Source: Salinisphaera sp. LB1 (GTDB lineage Bacteria > Pseudomonadota > Gammaproteobacteria > Nevskiales > Salinisphaeraceae). Taken from it: a DNA stretch of 64,000 nt. A program made the translations under genes and the position numbers. Within the stretch, counting starts at the first letter, position 1; each line of letters opens with the position of its first letter. Of the stretch, positions 54,719 through 63,367 are shown one piece after another. Below the pieces are notes generated by a model. It saw only the letters and a program-made list of their open reading frames with translations. It searched no databases and was not told the DNA's origin. Location of the stretch: NCBI RefSeq assembly GCF_003177035.1, contig NZ_CP029488.1:372001-436000 (forward strand), in the 5' to 3' direction.

Positions 54719-54817
54719 TATTCCCTCGACTCCAATCCGCGCGAATTTTTCGCGCCCGTCGGCCGGCGGGATTGCCGACCGACGCCACGAACCGATTTCA
54801 ACGACAGGAACGAATCG

Positions 54818-56239
54818 ATGAGTAGCCCTGCCGAACAGCTCAACGAAGATTACAAGATTGCCGATATCAGCCTGGCCCCGTGGGGCCGTCGCGAGATCGA
54901 CATCGCCGAAACCGAAATGCCGGGCCTGGTCGCCCTGCGCGAGGAATACGGCAAGGATCAGCCGCTCAAGGGCGCGCGCATCGCCGGCTCGCTGCACATG
55001 ACCATCCAGACGGCCGTGCTGATCGAAACCCTCGTGGCCCTCGGTGCCGAGGTACGCTGGGCCTCCTGCAACGTGTTCTCGACCCAGGACCATGCCGCGG
55101 CGGCGATCGCCGAATCCGGCGTCCCGGTCTATGCCTACAAGGGCGAGACGGCCGAGGAATACTGGGAATATTGCCATGCCATCATGGACTGGCATGATGG
55201 CGGCCTGCCCAACCTGATCCTGGACGACGGCGGCGATGCCACCACGCTGGCTACCTTCGGCGTGAAGGCCACCGATGACCCGTCCCTGCTCGATAACCCG
55301 AGTTCGGACGAGGAAAAAGCGCTGTTCAAGGTGATGAAGAAGCGCCTGGCCGAACAGCCCGACTTCTACAAGAAGCTCGGCAAGGCCATCACCGGCGTCT
55401 CCGAAGAGACCACCACCGGCGTACACCGGCTGTATCACCTCGCCAAGCAGGGCGGGCTCACCTTCCCGGCGATCAACGTCAACGACTCGGTCACCAAGTC
55501 CAAGTTCGACAACCTCTACGGCTGTCGTGAATCGCTGGTCGACGGCATCAAGCGCGCTACCGACGTCATGGTCGCCGGCAAGGTCGCCATCGTCTGCGGC
55601 TACGGCGATGTCGGCAAGGGCAGCGTGCAGTCGCTGCGCGGGCTGGGCGCGACCGTGTGCGTGACCGAAATCGATCCGATCAACGCGCTGCAGGCAGCCA
55701 TGGAAGGCCTGCGTGTGGTGGACCTGGAAGACCCGGGCGTGGTTGAGCAGGCCGATATCTTCGTGACCGCCACCGGCAACTATCACGTGATCAACCACGA
55801 TCACCTCAAGCGCATGAAGAACGAAGCGATCGTGTGCAACATCGGTCACTTCGACAACGAGATCGACGTCGCCGCGCTGCGTCAGTACGAGTGGGAAGAG
55901 ATCAAGCCGCAGGTGGACCACATCACCTTTCCCGATGGCAAGAAGATCATCCTGCTGGCCGAAGGCCGCCTGGTGAATCTGGGTTGCGCCACGGGCCATC
56001 CGAGCTACGTGATGTCGAACTCGTTCACCAACCAGGTGCTGGCCCAGATCGAGCTCTGGAACCATCGCGATCGCTACAACAACGACGTGTACGTGCTGCC
56101 CAAGCATCTGGACGAGAAGGTCGCGGCGCTGCATCTGGCGCGCGTCAACGCCAAGCTGACCCGGCTCACGAAGGATCAGGCCGACTACCTCGGCGTGCCG
56201 GTCGAGGGCCCGTACAAGCCGGATCACTACCGCTACTAA
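54818..56239 (+). CDS. ahcY: S-adenosyl-L-homocysteine hydrolase
   Basis: A 473-residue NAD-dependent enzyme. [15 protein letters not shown], the NAD site [17 protein letters not shown] and the C-terminal [28 protein letters not shown] are diagnostic. It cleaves S-adenosylhomocysteine to adenosine and homocysteine, clearing the product of SAM-dependent methylation. The 99-base spacer after metK shows no SAH-riboswitch core that I can recognise. A terminator follows the stop. Confidence 0.97.
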   Translation: MSSPAEQLNEDYKIADISLAPWGRREIDIAETEMPGLVALREEYGKDQPLKGARIAGSLHMTIQTAVLIETLVALGAEVRWASCNVFSTQDHAAAAIAESGVPVYAYKGETAEEYWEYCHAIMDWHDGGLPNLILDDGGDATTLATFGVKATDDPSLLDNPSSDEEKALFKVMKKRLAEQPDFYKKLGKAITGVSEETTTGVHRLYHLAKQGGLTFPAINVNDSVTKSKFDNLYGCRESLVDGIKRATDVMVAGKVAIVCGYGDVGKGSVQSLRGLGATVCVTEIDPINALQAAMEGLRVVDLEDPGVVEQADIFVTATGNYHVINHDHLKRMKNEAIVCNIGHFDNEIDVAALRQYEWEEIKPQVDHITFPDGKKIILLAEGRLVNLGCATGHPSYVMSNSFTNQVLAQIELWNHRDRYNNDVYVLPKHLDEKVAALHLARVNAKLTRLTKDQADYLGVPVEGPYKPDHYRY

Positions 56240-56274
56240 GCGCGTGATCGAAGGCCGTATCTAGGTCTGGAAGA

Positions 56275-56307
56275 CCCGGCCCGCGGCCCGCGTGGGCCGG
56301 GTTTTTT
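56275..56307 (+). terminator. ahcY terminator
   Basis: CCCGGCCC (56275-56282) pairs with GGGCCGGG (56294-56301), followed by a run of six T residues. It lies 35 bases after ahcY, between ahcY and metF, so metF may depend partly on read-through or its own promoter. Confidence 0.85.
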
Positions 56308-56358
56308 ATGTGCACCATGATCGGCGCCACCGCGCCACAGACAACAGGGGGAGACGCC

Positions 56359-57231
56359 ATGAGCCATGATGTCTCGCACAACGATTTCTCCATCGAGCTG
56401 TTCCCGCCCAAGGGGCCGAAGGGTGAGGCACGACTTGAGCAAGCGCTGGAATCGCTCGCCGAACTGCACCCCGCCTTTTTCTCCGTGACCTTCGGCGCCG
56501 GCGGCACTACCCGCTCCGGCACGCTGGACACGGTCAAGAAGGCCATGCAGATCACCGGCCGGCCGGCCGCCCCGCATCTGTCCTGCATCGAAGGCACGAA
56601 GGCGTCGATCGGCGAACTGCTGGACAACTACAAGGCCGCCGGTGTGAAGCGCATCGTCGCGCTGCGCGGCGATCTGCCTGACGGCATGGACAAACCCGGC
56701 GTGTTTCATCACGCCAACGAACTGGTGGCCTTCATCAAGCAGCGCCACGGCGACGATTTCCATCTCGAGGTCGGCGCCTATCCGGAATATCATCCGGCCG
56801 CGCCCTCGCCGGCCGAGGATGTCGACAACTTCGTGCGCAAGGTCCGGGCCGGCGCCGACTCGGCAATCACGCAGTACTTCTTCAACGCCGACGCCTATTT
56901 CAACTTCTGCGACGAGGTGGCGGCCAAGGGCGTCGATATCCCGATCGTGCCCGGCATCATGCCGATCAACGATTTCGGCCAGATCTCGCGCTTCTCGGCC
57001 ATGTGCGGCGCCGACATCCCACGCTGGGTCCGCCAGAAGATGGAGTCCTACGGCGACGACACCGCGTCGGTCCAGGCCTTCAGCCGCGATCTGATCGGCC
57101 GGCTGTGCGAGCGTCTGCTCGCGGGCGGCGCGCCCGGGCTGCACTTCTACGCGCTCAACAAGGCCGAGCCGACGGTCACACTATGGCACGATCTCAAACT
57201 GCCCGGCCCGGGTGCGCACCACGCCGCCTGA
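56359..57231 (+). CDS. metF: 5,10-methylenetetrahydrofolate reductase
   Basis: A 290-residue flavoprotein. FSIELFPPKGPKGEARL is the conserved start (catalytic Glu), FFSVTFGAGGTTRSGT binds folate, and RGDLPDG, GVAAYPEYHP-like VGAYPEYHP and QYFFNADAYFNF follow. It makes 5-methyl-THF for homocysteine methylation, completing the cycle with MetK and AhcY. The ATG at 56359 behind GGGGGAG is used, not the frame 17 codons longer that overlaps the terminator. Confidence 0.96.
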   Translation: MSHDVSHNDFSIELFPPKGPKGEARLEQALESLAELHPAFFSVTFGAGGTTRSGTLDTVKKAMQITGRPAAPHLSCIEGTKASIGELLDNYKAAGVKRIVALRGDLPDGMDKPGVFHHANELVAFIKQRHGDDFHLEVGAYPEYHPAAPSPAEDVDNFVRKVRAGADSAITQYFFNADAYFNFCDEVAAKGVDIPIVPGIMPINDFGQISRFSAMCGADIPRWVRQKMESYGDDTASVQAFSRDLIGRLCERLLAGGAPGLHFYALNKAEPTVTLWHDLKLPGPGAHHAA

Positions 57232-57253
57232 ACCGCGCCAGCGACGGCACCTG

Positions 57254-57282
57254 AAAAAACCCGGCCGAAGCCGGGTTTTTTT
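57254..57282. terminator. metF terminator, bidirectional
   Basis: AACCCGGC-CGAA-GCCGGGTT with flanking A- and T-runs is a standard tetraloop terminator. It can serve metF on the plus strand; the A-run gives T residues on the other strand as well. The MarR gene ends about 170 bases further on. Confidence 0.9.
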
Positions 57283-57454
57283 CATTCGCGAGAGAGGTGT
57301 TGGCGTCAGCGCCGGTTGCGGTTTCGCGGCGCGCCGGAAGCCGGCGGATTCTCACGGGGCGCGCCTGCCTCAGCAATGGCACGGGCGGGCCCATCCGGCG
57401 CTAGGGGTTTGACCGCCAGATGACGGCGGTCGGTGCGGCGGCCAGGACACGCCC

Positions 57455-57946
57455 CTAGTCTTCCGCGTTGAGCATGTCGCGCAGCTGGTCGTTGTAACGC
57501 GCAGTCAAGCGCGCGAACTCCCGCCGGTCCTCCTCGGACCAGTTCTTGAAGCCCTCTTCCACCCGCTCCAGGCGCCGTCCGCGCACCTCGGCCGCGGCAT
57601 CCCGGCCGGCTTCGGTAATCGTGACGAAGCCGCCCCGGCGATCGTCCGGATTGTCGTGTTTTTCCACCAATCCCGCGTTTTTCATCGCTGCAACCTGACG
57701 CGTCACCGTCGAGGCGTCGAGATTCACCTGATCCGCCAGCGCCCCCACCGACTGGCGGTCGTTGCGCTCGAGCAGGATCAGCAGGAGGTAGTGCGCCCGC
57801 TCCAGGCCGTAGTGGAACCGCCGCCGCAGTGCCTCCATCCGGCGCACGAGAAAGGCCAGTTCATATTCGAGCGCTTCAGCCGACGGGCATGTAGCCGGCA
57901 GATGATTGCCCAACGAAGGGTCTTTCTGTTCGGATCGACGTTTCAT
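57455..57946 (-). CDS. MarR family transcriptional regulator
   Basis: A 163-residue winged-helix regulator. QSVGALADQVNLDASTVTRQVAAMKNAGLVEK is the recognition region (about 64-95) and DDRRGGFVTITEAGRDA is the wing. It is divergent from a 2-hydroxyacid dehydrogenase gene, with direct repeats in between, so it probably controls that gene and itself. The inducer is unknown. Confidence 0.9.
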   Translation of the reverse strand: MKRRSEQKDPSLGNHLPATCPSAEALEYELAFLVRRMEALRRRFHYGLERAHYLLLILLERNDRQSVGALADQVNLDASTVTRQVAAMKNAGLVEKHDNPDDRRGGFVTITEAGRDAAAEVRGRRLERVEEGFKNWSEEDRREFARLTARYNDQLRDMLNAED

Positions 57947-58000
57947 CGACTGATGTTCCTTGTCCCTCGAAATGAATACTATAGAGATGCAAGTATTGAG

Positions 58001-58055
58001 CGTAGCTTAACGTGAGCGACTGTATTGAAAAACTATAGTCGTAGATTATCGTGAG
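58001..58055. promoter_or_regulatory. Direct repeats between MarR gene and dehydrogenase
   Basis: CGTAGCTTAACGTGAG (58001-58016) and CGTAGATTATCGTGAG (58040-58055) match at 14 of 16 positions and are spaced 39 bases start to start, close to four helical turns. CTATAG occurs twice close by. They fit a pair of regulator sites on the same DNA face, probably for the MarR protein. Confidence 0.5.
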
Positions 58056-58109
58056 ATTTTTCCAATCTCGTACCGCTGCCTCGACAGCGGCGCAGCGAGG
58101 GAGATGTAG

Positions 58110-59063
58110 ATGCGCGCCTGTTTTCTCGACGCCGGCTCGGTCGGTGCCCGTCTGGACTGGTCCCGACTCGAAGGGGCCGCCGATGCGTGGCGCTGGCATC
58201 ACGCTACCACGCCAGAGCAGGTCGACGAGCGCATCCGCGATGTCGATGTGATCGTCACGAACAAGGTCGTGATCGACCGCCGGGCAATCGAGGCGGCGCC
58301 CGCGCTCAAGCTGATCTGCCTGACCGCCACCGGCACCAACAATATCGACGTGGCGGCTGCAGCTGAGCGCGGCATTCCGGTGATCAACGTCACCGGCTAT
58401 GCCACCGCCGCCGTGTCGCAGCACGTGCTGGCTCTAATGCTCGCGTTCGCAACCCACTGGCACGACTACGACGCCGCCGTGGCTCGCGGCGCCTGGCAGC
58501 GCGCCGAGTTCTTCGCCATGCACGATTACCCGATCGAAGAACTGGCCGGCGCGACGCTCGGCGTCGTCGGCTACGGCGAACTCGGCGCCGCAGTGGCGCG
58601 ACTGGCCGAGGCGTTCGGCATGCGGGTGCTGATCGCGGAACGCCCGGGCGCGGATCAGGTGCGCGAGCACCGGCTGGCGTTCGAGGATGTGCTGGCCGCC
58701 AGCGACTACCTCACCCTGCACTGCCCACTGACCGAGCGTACCCGGGGCCTGATCGATGCCGCCGCCCTGGCCCGGATGAAGCCCACCGCCGTGGTCATCA
58801 ACACGGCCCGCGGCGGCGTGATCGATTCGCGCGCCCTGATCGATGCCCTCGACAACGGCGTGATCGCCGGGGCGGCGGTCGACGTGCTGGACAACGAGCC
58901 GCCGCGCGACGGCCATCCGCTGATCGAGCACAAGCCGGCGAATCTGATCATCACCCCGCATACGGCCTGGGCCAGCCGCGCGGCGCGCCAGCGCGCGATC
59001 GACGGCGTGGCCGCCAACATCATGGCGTTTCGTGCCGGTGACGATTCCGGGCGGGTGAATTAA
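58110..59063 (+). CDS. D-2-hydroxyacid dehydrogenase (glycerate dehydrogenase-like)
   Basis: A 317-residue NAD(P)-dependent enzyme. ATGTNNIDVAAAAERGIPVINVTGY leads into the Rossmann motif LGVVGYGELGAAVARLAEAFG (about 152-172). NTARGGVIDSRALIDAL holds the Arg, DVLDNEPPRDGHPL the Glu, and TPHTAWASRAAR the catalytic His. Closest by pattern to glycerate/hydroxypyruvate dehydrogenases (HprA). The ATG is behind GAGGGAG. Confidence 0.9.
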   Translation: MRACFLDAGSVGARLDWSRLEGAADAWRWHHATTPEQVDERIRDVDVIVTNKVVIDRRAIEAAPALKLICLTATGTNNIDVAAAAERGIPVINVTGYATAAVSQHVLALMLAFATHWHDYDAAVARGAWQRAEFFAMHDYPIEELAGATLGVVGYGELGAAVARLAEAFGMRVLIAERPGADQVREHRLAFEDVLAASDYLTLHCPLTERTRGLIDAAALARMKPTAVVINTARGGVIDSRALIDALDNGVIAGAAVDVLDNEPPRDGHPLIEHKPANLIITPHTAWASRAARQRAIDGVAANIMAFRAGDDSGRVN

Positions 59064-59127
59064 CCCGGTCAGCAGTACCGGCCCACGGCGGTTCAGTTGT
59101 GCCTGCGCGCCGGGCGTGGAACGCCGC

Positions 59128-59739
59128 TCAACAGGTGTTGGCGCCGTCTTTGCGCCAGATCAACAGGCGGTTGTCGCTGGGCATTTTCAATCGGGCGATC
59201 CGGCGCAGCCCGTGATCGGCGGCCAGGGCATCCAGGGCTTCGCGCCGCCGAATCCCCATGCTGGCATCGCGGGCGCGCAGCGCTCGGTCAAAAGCCAGAT
59301 TGCCCTCGCCGGGGACCTCCTCAGTATCGAAGAACGGCCCGTACAGACACAACAGACCGTCCGCCGTCAATCGGCGGGCCGCCCCGGCGAACAAGGCCGC
59401 CACAGCCTCCTCGCTCATGATGTGGGCGACGTTCGCCGCGTAGATTGCGTCGTACTGCGCCGAGGGCCAGGCCGCGCGCACATCCAGCGCCAGCGGCGGC
59501 GGCAGCCGCTCGTCGTCATGCGCATCGACCAGCGCCGCGGTCAGACGCCGCAGATGCGCCGGCGCTTCGCTGGTCTGCCACCGGACATGCGGCAGACGCT
59601 GGCGGGCATAACGCGCGTGTGTGCCGTCGCCGCCCCCGATCTCCAGCACGGTCCGGGCGCCGGCCAGCCACTCGGCCAGCGCGTCGAAGATCGGCCGCTT
59701 GTTGCGCTCGGCCGCCGACAGATCGCCAATGCCGCTCAT
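59128..59739 (-). CDS. DUF938 family SAM-dependent methyltransferase-like protein
   Basis: A 203-residue protein of the DUF938 type: SAAERNKRPIFDALAEWL, then TVLEIGGGDGTHARYARQRL (SAM motif I) and IYAANVAHIMSEEAVAALFAG. Family function is unassigned. Its ATG overlaps the stop of the O-methyltransferase upstream (ATGA), so the two are cotranslated. No catalytic partner is named in sequence. Confidence 0.87.
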   Translation of the reverse strand: MSGIGDLSAAERNKRPIFDALAEWLAGARTVLEIGGGDGTHARYARQRLPHVRWQTSEAPAHLRRLTAALVDAHDDERLPPPLALDVRAAWPSAQYDAIYAANVAHIMSEEAVAALFAGAARRLTADGLLCLYGPFFDTEEVPGEGNLAFDRALRARDASMGIRRREALDALAADHGLRRIARLKMPSDNRLLIWRKDGANTC

Positions 59740-60404
59740 CGCTTGCGCGCCAGCGTCAGGCCGTCGCCCAGCACGAGCACGGACAGGTCGATGCGCTCGT
59801 CATCCGCCAGATGTCGATTGAACGCACGGATCGCTTCGGTTTCGCGGTCGTCGCAGGCCGGATCGGCCACGCGCGTGTACCACAGCGTATTGTCGGCCAT
59901 GATCAGGCCACCCGAGCGCACCAGCGCCAGACAGCGCTCGTAGTAGTCGATGTAGCGCGATTTGTCCGCATCGATGAAGGCGAAATCGTAGGCCCCGAGC
60001 ATGCCGGCCGCGACCTCGGCGTCGAGCGTCGCCAGGGCATCGCCGAGACGCAGCTCGATACGTTCGGCCACACCGGCCGCCGCCCAGTCGGCGCGCGCTC
60101 GCGCGGTGATGTCGGGATCGCGGTCGCAGGCGAGAATGCGCCCGCCCGGGCCGATCGCCTCGGCCAGCCACAGTGTCGAATAGCCGGCATAGACGCCGAG
60201 TTCGATACCGCGCCGGGCCTCGGCCAACGCCACCAGCAACGCCATGAGCTGGCCCTGGCGCGGGCTGACCTGTAGCTGCGCGGCGCCGGAAGCCGCGGTC
60301 ACGCCCCGGTTGGCCGCCAGATGCGCCGGCTCGCGGTCGCCGATGCCATCGATATAGGCGCGCAGTCGTGCATCGACCGCCGCCGATTCTGCTTCGTCTG
60401 CCAT
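59736..60404 (-). CDS. Class I SAM-dependent O-methyltransferase (family 3)
   Basis: A 222-residue caffeoyl-CoA/catechol O-methyltransferase-like protein. RRGIELGVYAGYSTLWLAEAIG is the SAM motif I region, FAFIDADKSRYIDYYERCL holds the metal-binding Asp, and LIMADNTLWYTRVADP is conserved in the family. It methylates a hydroxyl of an unknown small molecule with Mg2+. It is first of a two-gene operon with the DUF938 gene. Confidence 0.88.
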   Translation of the reverse strand: MADEAESAAVDARLRAYIDGIGDREPAHLAANRGVTAASGAAQLQVSPRQGQLMALLVALAEARRGIELGVYAGYSTLWLAEAIGPGGRILACDRDPDITARARADWAAAGVAERIELRLGDALATLDAEVAAGMLGAYDFAFIDADKSRYIDYYERCLALVRSGGLIMADNTLWYTRVADPACDDRETEAIRAFNRHLADDERIDLSVLVLGDGLTLARKR

Positions 60405-60445
60405 GATGGGCAGGTTACGCCAAACGCCGCCTCGGCGGGAACCGT

Positions 60446-61207
60446 ATGCCCGGCGATATCACGCTGTTGCACCTCACCGACCCCCACCTGCGGGCCCGAG
60501 CCGATGCCAGGCTGCACGGCTGGCACGTGGCTGCGGCCTTCCAACGAAGCCTGGACGCGGCCATGACAGCCTATCCCCTGGCGGATGCGATCATTCTCGG
60601 CGGCGACCTGGTGGACGACGAGAGCTCGGCCGGATACCGTTGGCTCGACGCCCGGCTCGCCGCGCTGCAACGCCCCGTGCTGGCCGTCGCCGGCAACCAC
60701 GACGATCCCGCTGCCATGCGCCGGCATTTGAAATCGGCGGTCGTGCACGACGCCCTCGGCGTCGGCGGCTGGCGCCTGATCGGCCTCGACAGCCACGCAC
60801 CGGGCAGTGACGCGGGCCGGATCGGCCCACGGGCCCTCGCGGGCCTGGATCGCGCGCTCCAGGCCGACCCGGCACCCACGCTGATCTGTGTCCATCACCC
60901 CCCGCTTGATGTCGGCAGTGCCTGGATCGACGCCATCGGGCTGATCGACCGCGATGCCTTGCGTGCCACCCTGGCCCGGCATCCCCAGGTTCGCGGCGTC
61001 GTTTGCGGTCATGTCCATCAGGCCGGCGAATACCGGCTCGACGGCTATCCGGTCTGGACCACGCCCTCGACAATGCGCCAGTTCCGCCCCGGCAGTCCGA
61101 CCTTCGCCGAAGACAGCGCGCGCGCCCCGGGCTATCGCTGCCTGCAGCTCGGCGCGGACGGCAAAATCACCACCACGGTGCACCGCGTGCCCGCGACTCG
61201 GACCTAA
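60446..61207 (+). CDS. cpdA: 3',5'-cyclic-AMP phosphodiesterase CpdA-type
   Basis: A 253-residue metallophosphoesterase. The five metal motifs are visible: LTDPHL (D-x-H), GGDLVDD (GDxxxD), GNHDD (GNHD), CVHHPP and GHVHQAG (GHxH). The order and length match CpdA. It degrades cAMP in the cytoplasm, using two metal ions. It is divergent from the methyltransferase pair 41 bases away. Confidence 0.88.
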   Translation: MPGDITLLHLTDPHLRARADARLHGWHVAAAFQRSLDAAMTAYPLADAIILGGDLVDDESSAGYRWLDARLAALQRPVLAVAGNHDDPAAMRRHLKSAVVHDALGVGGWRLIGLDSHAPGSDAGRIGPRALAGLDRALQADPAPTLICVHHPPLDVGSAWIDAIGLIDRDALRATLARHPQVRGVVCGHVHQAGEYRLDGYPVWTTPSTMRQFRPGSPTFAEDSARAPGYRCLQLGADGKITTTVHRVPATRT

Positions 61208-61848
61208 TCCCAAAGTAGCACCGGCACAAAACCGATGCGCAATAACGACTTGCCGCGCGTCGCCGCGGATTCGGCTGCACTATCAGACCTTTGGACGATG
61301 AACAACGGCTTGACAGCGACCCCGAATGGCGATCCGTACCTCGCCGAGTACCCCCGTTGACGGTCTAAACGCTTGAGTCGGAACGCGAAAGCGTATGCAT
61401 TCACAAAACCTGTGGATAACTCTGTGGAAATACCCGGGCGCGACCGGCTGCGAGGGCGTCAATGCGGCGAATTAGACAAAGCGGCGATTTTGTAACCAGT
61501 GCGACACACGCACGGTAAAACAGTGACTTACAGAGACCTGACCGTCTGGCGGGCCGGCCGGGGAAAAATATACGACCGACGTCGAATGGGCGCTCGAAGA
61601 TTGTGCATAACAAACCATCCGTCGCGTAGTCCAGCGGCCCGGGGCCGGGCCCGCGCCATGTAACTTCGAAATTCCGCGCGGGCATCCGGCCTTGTCGCGG
61701 TTTTTTTCGTGGCATTCAGCGCGACCGCACTCGCTCGGCACGGCCCGTTCTTCAGGAATGCCCGTGCACTTGTCGTACCGGGCGCGCACAGGCGTTCCGA
61801 CATCCGGCAGAATACGGGCGATCCAACGCAAGGCTCTACACTGCGCCC
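61208..61848. other. Intergenic region between cpdA and thiD
   Basis: About 640 bases without a supported gene. CTGTGGATAACTCTGTGG (61410-61427) contains one perfect DnaA-box match (TTATCCACA on the minus strand), with a partial second copy, but no cluster. Several open frames are Arg-rich and unlike proteins. No thiamine riboswitch core (CUGAGA with ACC-rich partner) was found before thiD. Confidence 0.4.
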
Positions 61849-62631
61849 ATGACTCGTCCCAACGTTCTCATTCTCTCCGGCCATGATCCGAGTGGCGGCG
61901 CCGGCCTGCACGCCGACATCGAAGCGGTGGCCGCGCAGGGCGCGCACGGCGCCGCCGTGATCACGGCGCTCACCCGCCAGGACACACGCAACGTCTACGG
62001 CGTCGCGCCGGTGGCCGAAGATTTCTTCGCCGCCTGTATCGATACGCTGCTCGACGACATGCCATTCGCCGCAATCAAGACCGGCGTGCTGGTCACGGCC
62101 AGCCAGGTTCGGATCGTCGCCGAGCTGGCAGCCCGCCTGCCCGGCGTGCCGTTGGTGGTCGATCCGGTTCTGGTCGCGGCCGGCGGCGGCGAACTCGCCG
62201 GTGACCCGGTGGGTCGGGCCATGTGCGATGCGTTGTTCGCGCAGGCGACCCTCATCACGCCGAACGGCGATGAGGCGCGCCGCCTGTGCGCGGGCGAAAC
62301 CGATATCGACCGTTGCGGCGCGATGCTGGTGGCGGCCGGCTGTCATGTGCTGATCACCGGCGGCGATGACGGCGACGAGGCCGAAGTCGTTAACCGCCTG
62401 TACACGCCCGGCGGGGCGATCGAGCGCTATACCTGGCCGCGCCTGGCGGGTCGCTTCCATGGCTCCGGCTGCACGCTGGCCGCGAGTCTGGCGGCGCGGC
62501 TGGCGCTGGGAGAATCACTCGGCGATGCCGTGGCCAATGCCCAGGCCTACACCGAGCGCGCCCTGGCGCGGAGCTTCAGCGCCGGTTCCGGCCAGTCGAT
62601 TCCGGGGCGCTGGCCAGGAGGCGACCGATGA
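61849..62631 (+). CDS. thiD: Hydroxymethylpyrimidine/phosphomethylpyrimidine kinase
   Basis: A 260-residue kinase of the ribokinase-like fold. VLILSGHDPSGGAGLHADIEA opens it, KTGVLVTASQV and VVDPVLVAAGGGEL follow, and FHGSGCTLAASLAARLALG is the anion-hole/catalytic motif. It phosphorylates hydroxymethylpyrimidine twice for thiamine synthesis. Its TGA overlaps the thiE ATG. Confidence 0.95.
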   Translation: MTRPNVLILSGHDPSGGAGLHADIEAVAAQGAHGAAVITALTRQDTRNVYGVAPVAEDFFAACIDTLLDDMPFAAIKTGVLVTASQVRIVAELAARLPGVPLVVDPVLVAAGGGELAGDPVGRAMCDALFAQATLITPNGDEARRLCAGETDIDRCGAMLVAAGCHVLITGGDDGDEAEVVNRLYTPGGAIERYTWPRLAGRFHGSGCTLAASLAARLALGESLGDAVANAQAYTERALARSFSAGSGQSIPGRWPGGDR

Positions 62632-63257
62632 GCGCCACCCGCGGCCTGTATGCCATTTACAATCGCGCCGGGCTCGACGGCGACCGGCTCGACGCCGTGG
62701 ATGCGGTACTCGCGGCGGGCGCGATCTGGCTGCAGTATCGCGACAAGCGCCCGCACGCGCCGGATCGTGGCCTGATGACCGAACTGGCCGCTCTGACCCG
62801 TGCCCACGGGGCGAAGCTGATCATTAACGACGACTGGCGGCTGGCCGTGGAAACCGGCGCGGACGGTGTCCATCTGGGCCAGACCGACGGCAGCGTCAGT
62901 CAGGCGCGGGCCGCGCTCGGGCCACGGGCGATCGTCGGCATCAGCTGCCAGGATCGAATCACGCGCGCCCGGGCGGGCATTGCCGCCGGCGCCAGCTATA
63001 TCAGCTTCGGCCGTTTTTTTGCCTCCACCACCAAACCGGATGCGCCACCGGCTGAAACACGCGTGCTGACCGCCGCCCGCGAACTCGGCGTGCCGGTGGT
63101 CGCCATCGGCGGGATTCACGCCGGCAATGCACCCGCCCTGATCGCGGCCGGCGCCGACCTGATCGCCGTTTCCGCCGGCCTGTTCGAGGCCGCCGATCCG
63201 GGCGCCGCGGCCGCCGAACTGGCGCATCTGTTCGCGCCGCAGCCGCCCAATCGCTGA
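62628..63257 (+). CDS. thiE: Thiamine-phosphate synthase
   Basis: A 209-residue TIM-barrel enzyme. WLQYRDKRPH, LIINDDWRLAVETGADGVHLGQTD, GISCQDRITRARAGIAAGASYISFG and VVAIGGIHAGNAPALIAAGAD carry the diphosphate and thiazole ligands. It joins HMP-PP and thiazole phosphate. ATG overlaps thiD behind AGGAGG. Coupling with thiD is consistent with shared supply of HMP-PP. Confidence 0.95.
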   Translation: MSATRGLYAIYNRAGLDGDRLDAVDAVLAAGAIWLQYRDKRPHAPDRGLMTELAALTRAHGAKLIINDDWRLAVETGADGVHLGQTDGSVSQARAALGPRAIVGISCQDRITRARAGIAAGASYISFGRFFASTTKPDAPPAETRVLTAARELGVPVVAIGGIHAGNAPALIAAGADLIAVSAGLFEAADPGAAAAELAHLFAPQPPNR

Positions 63258-63367
63258 CCCCGGGCATGCGTTGCCCGGCCCGCGCCGCGCGGTCCTGGCG
63301 CCCCGGTCTCGGCGCAAACCGCAACAGGTTCTAGAATGATCGCAGGATCCGTTATTTGGAGTATTCG

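Noticed and set aside
54719-54817. SAH riboswitch before ahcY
   Set aside because: The spacer lacks the conserved GAGGCGCUGC-type core; only an irregular GC hairpin is seen.
53642-56227. 861-codon open frame antisense to metK and ahcY
   Set aside because: It is the mirror frame of two certain genes in high-GC DNA. Its translation is rich in His, Gly, Arg and Val without domains, and there is no ribosome site.
61409-61427. DnaA box suggesting a replication origin
   Set aside because: Only one perfect TTATCCACA is present, with no cluster, no AT-rich unwinding region and no dnaA, gidA or parAB genes nearby.
61208-61848. Thiamine (TPP) riboswitch before thiD
   Set aside because: No CUGAGA/ACCUGA pairing elements could be found in the leader.
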